Part shown: one piece after another, positions 1 to 4,615 of the stretch
How positions within the stretch are numbered: position 1 is the first letter of the stretch
Layout of the letters: the number at the start of each line of letters is the position of its first letter
Notes under the pieces: model-generated
Seen by the model: only the letters and a program-made list of their open reading frames with translations
Databases searched by the model: none
What the model was told of the DNA's origin: nothing
Translations under genes and position numbers: made by a program
Source: JANNWF01 sp038205755
GTDB taxonomy: Bacteria > Pseudomonadota > Gammaproteobacteria > Xanthomonadales > Xanthomonadaceae
Reading direction: 5' to 3'
Assembly (NCBI GenBank): GCA_038205755.1
Contig: JBBRBN010000116.1
Coordinates: forward strand, 1 to 7,763
DNA length: 7,763 bases

Positions 1-123
1 GCGCCAAAACCTACCCCCGCAGGGCACGAAGGGACGGCGCGAACCGCGCTGACGGGGCAAAACGCCCCCACTGCGGCCCAACAGCGCCGCAGTGACACCG
101 AATATCGGCATAATCTCGACTAA
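1..123 (+). CDS. Possible C-terminal end of an upstream gene (partial)
   Basis: Frame 1 is open from the left edge for 40 codons and ends with TAA at 121-123. The peptide is polar and rich in Ala, Thr, Gln and Arg, and ends in EYRHNLD. I recognise no domain in it. Another plus-strand frame is also open to about position 93, so openness alone is weak evidence in DNA this GC-rich. It may be the tail of a gene that begins outside the window, or it may be non-coding. Confidence 0.22.
   Translation, partial: APKPTPAGHEGTARTALTGQNAPTAAQQRRSDTEYRHNLD
54..94. other. Two adjacent hairpins
   Basis: GGGGC at 54-58 pairs with GCCCC at 64-68 around a 5-base loop. CACTGCGGC at 69-77 pairs perfectly with GCCGCAGTG at 86-94 around an 8-base loop. 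No T-run follows on either strand, so a classical intrinsic terminator is not supported. The hairpins lie inside the possible reading frame that ends at 123. They could be a relic of a repeat or transposon end, or chance pairing in GC-rich DNA. Confidence 0.35.
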
Positions 124-209
124 ATCACTGCAATCGAAGCAAATTTAGCGCTGTATGCGCTGCACGGGCTGCCTGTGCAGAGCTTCCTTAGCGGATTCAA
201 CATCTTTTC

Positions 210-983
210 ATGGTTGCAGAGGTTAGGGTGAACTCCAATTCCAGCCGTGACTTGAATTTGCCTGATCAGGCAACGCTGATGGCAAATCTGGTTGAACTCG
301 CTCGGGGCGTTGATGCCGTCGATCGCTACTTGGACGCGAACGACACAGGGTACTTCAGCCATCCGGATGGTCGCCGCGATCCTTTGGAAGGGCTAGCTTT
401 TTCGCCTCCCCAGGCGGCGCTCATCGCCTATCTCGCTCAACGCTGCCCGACGCCTCTTTCGATCGAAACGGGCTTCGGAATGGGATCTTCAACCGCAGTG
501 ATCCTTGGCTCCCGCCGGTCCGTCGGCCATTCCTTCCAGCATCTGGCGTTCGATCCATTTGGCTTGCCGGACCGGCGTGGCGCGGTAGTCCAGTCATACC
601 TTGAAGCGGAGTTTGACGAATTCTGCCGCTGTCACGAGAGGTCTGAGGTTGGCCTGGGAAAGTTGTTGAGCACACAGGGCTGTAATTCTGTCGGACTGGC
701 CTTGATTGATGGCGGCCATCATTTTGAAACCGTAATTTCTGATTTCCGCCTTGCGGACTTACTGTGCTGTGACGGCGGTTTTATTATCTTTGATGATGCT
801 TGGTTTCCTGCGATCGAGACGGCAATCAGCTATATACGCGCCAATCGACCCGATTATGCGCTGGCGCACCTAGCGGCGCCGAGTACCACGGTTTTGCAGA
901 AGCGAGGTCCGGATCAGCGCCATTGGGGCGAGTTCTCACCGTTCCCAGTGCCGCAGAGGAGCAACTGGAGGTCAGTCGTATAG
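210..983 (+). CDS. Class I SAM-dependent methyltransferase-like protein
   Basis: The 257-residue product has the pattern of small Rossmann-fold methyltransferases of the Methyltransf_24 type. A glycine-rich SAM-binding motif I, IETGFGMGSST, lies at about residues 85-95. An ALIDGGHHFETVISDF block follows at 164-179, where the family typically has 'hhDGdHsYe.v..D'. Next comes GGFIIFDDAWFPAIETAI at 189-206, the strand carrying the paired acidic residues. The substrate cannot be inferred. ATG210 has no clear ribosome site. An in-frame GTG at 228 is preceded by AGAGG (218-222) with a 5-base gap and may be the real start, which would lose six residues. Codon use is less GC-biased than in the IS genes and the large right-hand gene, so it may come from elsewhere. 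It has no partner gene in the window and is followed by 213 bases of apparently non-coding DNA before the IS. Confidence 0.75.
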   Translation: MVAEVRVNSNSSRDLNLPDQATLMANLVELARGVDAVDRYLDANDTGYFSHPDGRRDPLEGLAFSPPQAALIAYLAQRCPTPLSIETGFGMGSSTAVILGSRRSVGHSFQHLAFDPFGLPDRRGAVVQSYLEAEFDEFCRCHERSEVGLGKLLSTQGCNSVGLALIDGGHHFETVISDFRLADLLCCDGGFIIFDDAWFPAIETAISYIRANRPDYALAHLAAPSTTVLQKRGPDQRHWGEFSPFPVPQRSNWRSVV

Positions 984-1196
984 AATGGTCCGGTCGCCCT
1001 TCCCTAGCCGGCCGATTCGCCCGGTCCGAACCGTGATGGCTCTTGCCGATACACACAGAATGCCCGCAGGGCTGAAGAAGGAATGAGGCGTGGGTGCAGA
1101 GGCAAGCAGGACCGAGATCTTCGGAGGCGCCTTTATCCTCGAGACAAGCGCCCATGTGGACCATCGCGGCGTCTCCCTGGAATCCTATCGTGAGAA
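984..1196. other. Intergenic region between methyltransferase gene and IS3 element
   Basis: I see no supportable gene here. A minus-strand frame reading through it belongs to the shadow of IS orfB and continues antisense into the methyltransferase gene. No T-rich hairpin marks a terminator after the methyltransferase stop. The region ends at the inverted repeat of the IS element. Confidence 0.5.
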
Positions 1197-1223
1197 TGAA
1201 CCGCCCCGAGTTTTCAGGAGACT
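1197..1223. repeat. Terminal inverted repeat of the IS3 element (orfB end)
   Basis: The sequence starts TGAACCGCCCCG at 1197 and continues through an AGGAGACT block ending at 1223, four bases before the orfB stop codon. The TGAACCGCCCC start is the form I recall for IS51-group ends, and the distance to the orfB stop fits. No partner copy is visible upstream of orfA. Confidence 0.75.
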
Positions 1224-1226
1224 CTT

Positions 1227-2135
1227 TTAGTTGGCTGCCAAGCACTCGGGTTGAGTGGCTTGGGTGCGGTGGTACTGCTCCTCGAACTCCGCCGGTGAAA
1301 GGTAGCCCAGCGGCTCCAGCAAGCGCTGCGTGTTGAAAAACGCGATCCACTCGAGGGTCGCGTACTCCACATCCTCGAAGCCCCGCCACGGCCTGCGGCG
1401 CCGAATCACTTCCGTCTTGTACAGCCCGATCACCGACTCGGCGAGCGCATTGACGTCGGCGTCGCCGACGCTCCCAACCGAGGGCGCCGCGCCGGCCGCC
1501 AGCACGCGGTCCGTGTACCGCATCGCCACGTATTGCGACCCGCGATCCGTGTGCACCATCAGCCGCCCATCGAGCTCCCGGTCGTGCAGCGCCTGCTCGC
1601 GCGCATCGAGCACCAGCTCCGTGCGCATGGTGGTGTTGGCCCGCCAGCCGACGATGCGACGTGAGAACACGTCGATGACGAACGCGACGTACACGAAGCC
1701 GCGCCAGGTCGCGACGTACGTGAAGTCCGCGACCCAGAGCTGGTTCGGCTGCGCCGCCGAGAACTGCCGCTGCACCAGATCGGCCGACGGCGCCGCGGTG
1801 TCGTCCGGCTGCGTCGTACGCACGCGTTGTCCGCGCACGACGCCCTGCAGACCCGCCGCGCGCATCAGGCGCTCCACCGTGCAGCGCGCCACGGTGGTGC
1901 CGTCGCGCTGGAGCTGGCGCCACACCTTCCGGACGCCATAGACCTCGTGGTTGTCGCGGTAGATGCGCGTAATCTCGGTGCGCAGGATTGCGTCACGCGG
2001 CGCGCGTGGTGTGTGCCGCGTGGCATCGGCCAGGCGCCGGCGATAGACGTAGTAGGCCGACGGTGCGATCTCCAACACGCGGCAAATCGACTCGACACCG
2101 TAGGCCTCCCGATGCGCATCGATGAACGCGTACAT
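1227..2135 (-). CDS. IS3-family transposase OrfB (DDE integrase domain)
   Basis: This 302-residue protein supplies the catalytic part of the IS3 transposase and matches the usual OrfB length. Residues 1-35 hold the YGVESICRVLEIAPSAYY block, and an HTH_21-like segment with VYGVRKVWRQL lies at 65-75. The rve catalytic core shows WVADFTYV (Asp137), HTDRGSQY (Asp197) and NALAESVIGLYKTEVI (Glu233), so the DDE triad is complete. The stretch before the Glu reads GDADVNALAES, where relatives usually have a Tyr-Asp pair before NALAES. This is a local substitution that leaves the catalytic Glu in place. ATG2135 is the independent start. The orfB frame is -1 relative to orfA and stays open upstream into the end of orfA, so an OrfAB fusion by -1 frameshifting is the expected active form. 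The C-terminus (CLAAN) stops four bases inside the inverted repeat. Confidence 0.92.
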   Translation of the reverse strand: MYAFIDAHREAYGVESICRVLEIAPSAYYVYRRRLADATRHTPRAPRDAILRTEITRIYRDNHEVYGVRKVWRQLQRDGTTVARCTVERLMRAAGLQGVVRGQRVRTTQPDDTAAPSADLVQRQFSAAQPNQLWVADFTYVATWRGFVYVAFVIDVFSRRIVGWRANTTMRTELVLDAREQALHDRELDGRLMVHTDRGSQYVAMRYTDRVLAAGAAPSVGSVGDADVNALAESVIGLYKTEVIRRRRPWRGFEDVEYATLEWIAFFNTQRLLEPLGYLSPAEFEEQYHRTQATQPECLAAN

Positions 2136-2146
2136 GATGGCGTGGG

Positions 2147-2470
2147 TTACTTCGTGAAGCGGTCGAGCTCCGCTGCCGCGAAAAACGTGCTGGCTTCGCG
2201 GAGAATCTCATTGGCCCGCTTCAGCTCCCGATTCTCGCGCTCGAGCTGCGTCAGCCGCTCACGCTCGTCGGTCGTGATCCCCGACCGCGTCCCGATGTCC
2301 CACTCCGTCTGGCGCACCCACAGCCGCAGCGTCTCCGCCTTGCAGCCGATCTTCTCCGCGATGGACCGAATGGCTGCCCACTGGGTGGGGTGTGCGCCCT
2401 GCTGCTCCTGCACCAGCCGCACCGCCCGCTCCCGCACCTCCGGGGCGAACGGCTTACTCGGCTTCCGACC
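2147..2470 (-). CDS. IS3-family transposase OrfA (HTH_Tnp_1), 5' end not intact
   Basis: OrfA binds the IS ends and regulates transposition. The protein shows a helix-turn-helix (WAAIRSIAEKIGCKAETLRLWV) followed by a leucine-zipper-like coiled coil (RERLTQLERENRELKRANEIL), and ends with ASTFFAAAELDRFTK. A GTG at 2437 gives a 96-residue frame, but family-like residues GRKPSKPFAPE continue upstream to about 2470. There CTT replaces the expected Met codon, and a TGA closes the frame at 2485. The native start therefore seems lost by mutation or deletion, or initiation falls back on GTG2437. The stop at 2147-2149 lies 12 bases upstream of the orfB ATG, in the frame order required for -1 frameshifting. 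Upstream IS sequence, including the promoter and inverted repeat, is not seen. Confidence 0.85.
   Translation of the reverse strand, partial: GRKPSKPFAPEVRERAVRLVQEQQGAHPTQWAAIRSIAEKIGCKAETLRLWVRQTEWDIGTRSGITTDERERLTQLERENRELKRANEILREASTFFAAAELDRFTK
2180..2188 (-). other. Candidate -1 frameshift site of the IS3 orfA/orfB pair
   Basis: Near the end of orfA the minus strand reads ACG TTT TTC in the orfA frame. Slipping back one base on the five Ts would put the ribosome into the orfB frame, which is open from here through codons GARPLHEV to the orfB ATG. The heptamer is G TTT TTC rather than a perfect X XXY YYZ site, so slippage may be inefficient. The assignment rests on position, phase and the T-run only. 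Confidence 0.4.
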
Positions 2471-2778
2471 AAGCCCTGCGGATCACCGAAATGATTCTCG
2501 CTGCTGACTTTCGTTGTATCAATAGACGACACACTTTTGAGGCAGCGAAGCTCGACATGCTTCTGCGCGCGTATGCGCTGACAGTATTGATCGCTGGTCG
2601 CGCGCCATTGCTGTCAGATCTCTTCATTCCGCGAGTGCAACTGGCGGAGACGCCAGAAGAGAAGCGCGAATTACACGAAGCTGCTGAACCAATTTGGTCA
2701 TTACTGGAGCTGTGCGGAGCGCTGTTGCCGGTCTACACAGCCACCGTTTCAGCGGGAGGGAGCAGCGCTTGGATGTAG
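2471..2778 (+). pseudogene. Orphan fragment of an unrecognised gene
   Basis: A plus-strand frame beginning inside the IS continues through this interval and stops at 2778. From an in-frame ATG at 2491 it gives 95 residues, starting MILAADFRCINRRHTFEAAK and continuing with an alternating hydrophobic/charged pattern (LLRAYALTVLIAGRAPLLSDLF, then AETPEEKRELHEAAEPIW). Base composition is lower in GC than both flanks. Real coding-like sequence seems to run only to about 2735. Beyond that the frame lies antisense to the amidohydrolase remnant and becomes Gly/Ser-rich. No ribosome site precedes ATG2491. I do not recognise the family. The simplest reading is an internal piece of a gene cut on the left by the IS3 element and on the right by a rearrangement. 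Confidence 0.4.
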
Positions 2779-3178
2779 CCGCGAAAGTGCTCGATGGATG
2801 CCTGCCGCGCGGCCAGCGCGCCATCGAGCCCGACCTCGAGCGGCACGTGCCCGGTGAGCTGCACCCCAAGCACACGCGCCACCGCGACGACGGAATCGTA
2901 GACGGGCCGTGACAGGTGGTTGTAGACCTTCACAAAGTCGTACCCCGCGGCGCGCTGGCGTACGTTCTCTGCGCGCACGGCCCACGGGAATTCGAGCAGC
3001 ACGTTGTCAGGGTGGGACAGCGGCGCCGCCTCCACGACCGGCCCGGGGGTAATGATGCGAGGCCCGATCATGCGTCCCGACGCGACGCGTGCACGCATGC
3101 CGAGGTGGCTGGTGTCGCCCGCCATGTTCCGCACCGTCGTCACGCCGTTGGCGATATATGTAAATAAGTCGCGGTGGT
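2733..3178 (-). pseudogene. Amidohydrolase-family fragment, truncated at both ends
   Basis: The minus-strand peptide resembles the middle of imidazolonepropionase-like, metal-dependent amidohydrolases. Its first recognisable block is DLFTYIANGVTTVRNMAGD. It goes on with a GPRIITPGP strand, FVKVYNHLSRPVYDSVV, LTGHVPLEVGLDGAL and SIEHFRGY. The Lys of VKVYN and the His of GHVP and IEH correspond to metal-ligand positions in the family. The N-terminal beta strand and HxH motif are absent, as is everything after SIEH (further ligands and the C-terminal barrel). The frame meets a TGA at about 3180, inside the probable IS30 end, which suggests that insertion of the IS30 element interrupted the gene. 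At the other end it stops at 2733, just after similarity fades. It is non-functional. The ATG at 3143 is only an internal Met. Confidence 0.75.
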
Positions 3179-3200
3179 TTCAATCGGTCGTTGCAACACC
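3177..3200. repeat. Putative left inverted repeat of the IS30 element
   Basis: The block lies where amidohydrolase similarity ends and 20 bases before the earliest sensible transposase start. Its partner at the right end is deleted, so the repeat cannot be verified from the window. The assignment is by position and remembered similarity. Confidence 0.4.
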
Positions 3201-4186
3201 TCCCCGAGGATGTGGCTGGTTGGCAGGGAAACGGAGGTCAGAGCGCGCGGGCCGGCCGAAGTTGCGATCCCCTGGCGCGCCGACTGTCGCACGACGCGAA
3301 ACACGGAGCGCGTTTTGGGGGCTGATCGCGCGTGGGCGCAGCAGTGAAAGCGCGGGGAGCGAAGTCGGCATCTCGATGGCGGTGGCGGCGCGCTGGTTCC
3401 GGCAGTCTGGGGGTATGCCCCCTTCTCACTTGTGCGCGTCGGCCACGCCGGTCTCCGCGCGGTATTTGTCCTTCGTGGAACGTGAGCAGCTCGCGCTGCT
3501 GCGCGTGCAAGGCGTCGGCGTGCGCGCCTGCGCGCGACGGCTCGGCCGTGCCGCGTCGACGATCTCGCGTGAATTGCGTCGCAATGCCGCGACGCGAAGC
3601 GGTCGATTCGACTATCGAGCGTTACCGGCGCAGTGGCACGCCGAGCGCTCCGCGCGCCGTTCCAAAATCGCGAAGTTGGTGGCGCGGCCCGCGTTGCGCG
3701 CGTACGTCGAAGCGCGGCTATCCGGCCTCATCGCAGCCCCCCGCGCCGGAGCAATTCCAGGCCCCAGCGTCGACTGGAGCGGCCGGCGTCAGGGCCGTCG
3801 GCAGCATCGACGCTGGGCGACGGCGTGGAGTCCCGCGCAGATTGCCCATCGACTCCGGCTCGACTTCCCGCACGATCTCTTCATGCGCATCAGTCACGAG
3901 GCGATTTATCAAGCGCTATACGTGCAAAGCCGCGGCGCACTGCGTCGAGAACTGACGGCGTATTTGCGCACCGGGCGTCCGCTCCGCGTGCCGCATGCAC
4001 GAACACGCGGTCGTGGAAAACAGTTTGTGACGCCGGAACTGATGATCAGCGAGCGGCCGCCGGAGATTGCCGACCGCGCCTTACCGGGGCACTGGGAGGG
4101 AGACCTAATCCTCGGACTCAAGAACTCAGCGATTGGTACGCTGGTCGAGCGGACGACGCGCTTTACGATACTGCTGCATCTGCCGC
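3177..4186 (+). mobile_element. IS30-family element, truncated at its right end
   Basis: The left boundary is placed where the amidohydrolase reading frame breaks. A TTTCAATCGGTCGTTGCAAC block (3178-3197) there resembles ends I associate with IS30-family elements. The transposase frame follows. The right part, including the last two catalytic residues and the right inverted repeat, is missing, because at about 4187 the sequence becomes an IS3 orfB fragment. The element cannot mobilise itself. Confidence 0.7.
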
Positions 4187-4302
4187 ATCGGTCTCTACAA
4201 GACCGAGGTCATCCGCCGCCGCGGGCCGTGGCGGGGCTTCGAGGGCGTGGGGTATGCGACCTTGGAGTTGGGTGGCCTGGTTCGACACGCCACCCGTGCT
4301 GA
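3220..4302 (+). pseudogene. IS30-family transposase, C-terminally truncated and fused to out-of-frame IS3 sequence
   Basis: The protein starts with an IS30-type N-terminal helical region (GRPKLRSPGAP, later ARWFRQSGGMPPS). A DNA-binding helix-turn-helix follows at 3511-3585 (VRACARRLGRAASTISREL). Then come the WSPAQIAHRL and ISHEAIYQALYVQ blocks and RALPGHWEGDLILG, which carries the first catalytic Asp at 4102-4104. Similarity ends at LVERTTRFTILLHLP, around 4186. The frame then reads 38 unrelated residues to a stop at 4302, because it runs through IS3 remnant DNA in the wrong frame. The DN and E parts of the DDE site are missing, so the enzyme must be dead. The start is uncertain: TTG3220 covers the conserved N-terminus, while ATG3376 and ATG3415 are later in-frame choices. 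The frame is also open upstream to 3004, but that part overlaps the amidohydrolase remnant. Confidence 0.82.
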
Positions 4303-4380
4303 AGCCGCTGGGTTGCGTTCCCCTCTGTTGAGTTCGGAGCTCTGTACCGCCGCATCCAAGCCAATTAACCCGAGTGCAGG
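4187..4380 (+). pseudogene. Remnant of a second IS3-family orfB (C-terminal part only)
   Basis: The plus strand encodes IGLYKTEVIRRRGPWRGFEG followed by YATLE, the same block as residues 236-262 of the intact orfB on the other strand. Further on, similarity continues at DNA level with small indels and frame breaks, through a stretch corresponding to the LLEPLGYLSP region and finally CCCGAGTGC near 4370. The C-terminal codons and the inverted repeat are lost. It is clearly diverged from the 1227-2135 copy, so it comes from another, related element rather than a recent duplicate. It joins the IS30 transposase directly at 4186/4187. Confidence 0.8.
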
Positions 4381-4472
4381 CGACGCAGGCGTTCCATGGC
4401 GCTGAAAAGCCTGTCTCGTTGCATGCAACTTTGTACGACACCAACGTTCGCTACACACAGCCGGTTCAGCTA

Positions 4473-4501
4473 TTGACCGACGGCTTGCCACGCCGGATAA
4501 T
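4473..4501 (+). promoter_or_regulatory. Near-consensus sigma70-type promoter for the large gene
   Basis: TTGACC at 4473-4478 (five of six matches to TTGACA) and GATAAT at 4496-4501 (five of six to TATAAT) are separated by exactly 17 bases. Transcription would start near 4508, leaving a leader of roughly 108 bases before ATG4616. The spacer contains a CGGC...GCCG inverted repeat (4481-4484 / 4492-4495) that could be a weak operator or chance. It is the best promoter-like pair I noticed in the window. Confidence 0.6.
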
Positions 4502-4601
4502 CTCTGATAGTGTTCAAAGAGAAAGTCGAAGTCCGGCGCTTGAGGCACAGAAATAGATTTGCCTTGTGTCAATTCTGCATTCGCCACGCATGCAATTAAC
4601 C

Positions 4602-4607
4602 AGAGGG
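4602..4607 (+). promoter_or_regulatory. Shine-Dalgarno-like site for the large gene
   Basis: AGAGGG lies 8 bases upstream of ATG4616 and supports this start over the in-frame TTG at 4559. The frame is closed by a TGA at 4541-4543, so no much earlier start is possible. Confidence 0.6.
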
Positions 4608-4615
4608 CCGATACT

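Larger units (their letters stand above)
1197..2470 (-). mobile_element. IS3-family element, IS51 group (IS629-like), apparently truncated at the orfA end
   Basis: The element has two overlapping-phase frames, orfA and orfB, on the minus strand, the IS3-family layout. Both proteins resemble my recollection of the IS629/IS3411 transposases, notably the shared VYGVRKVWRQL and WVADFTYV blocks. The orfB-side end is intact, with an inverted repeat starting TGAACCGCCCCG at 1197. The matching outer end should lie upstream of orfA, somewhere in about 2470-2560, but no reverse complement of that repeat appears there. Recognisable IS coding sequence stops at about 2470 with no ATG. The element therefore seems to have lost one end by deletion and should not be able to transpose by itself. 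No target duplication can be assessed because one end is missing. Confidence 0.85.
4381..4615. other. Intergenic leader region before the large gene
   Basis: No convincing gene is present. A 60-codon plus-strand frame (4374-4556) and a minus-strand frame entering from 4587 show no recognisable motifs or ribosome sites. The region carries the promoter at 4473-4501 and a leader of about 105 bases. A short inverted repeat, TGCAT (4576-4580) / ATGCA (4590-4594), lies just ahead of the ribosome site and might affect translation, but it is too short to claim. Confidence 0.5.

Noticed and set aside
54..94. Intrinsic terminator of an upstream gene
   Set aside because: The stems are good, but there is no T-run on either strand.
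826..1923. Minus-strand 365-codon frame over the methyltransferase 3' end and IS orfB
   Set aside because: It is the out-of-frame shadow of orfB, with runs of Arg/Ala/Gly, and it continues antisense into the methyltransferase gene.
1827..2507. Plus-strand 226-codon frame opposite orfA/orfB
   Set aside because: It is antisense to a well-recognised transposase pair and has no domain.
3632..4331. Plus-strand frames 3332-3955 and 3633-4331
   Set aside because: They are alternative frames of the IS30 transposase gene, Arg/Ser/Pro-rich, without motifs.
4195..4587. Minus-strand 130-codon frame starting MANAELTQGKS
   Set aside because: It has no recognisable motif or ribosome site, and it runs against the promoter region and antisense to the IS3 remnant. 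It cannot be excluded for its first 60 residues, but it is not supported.
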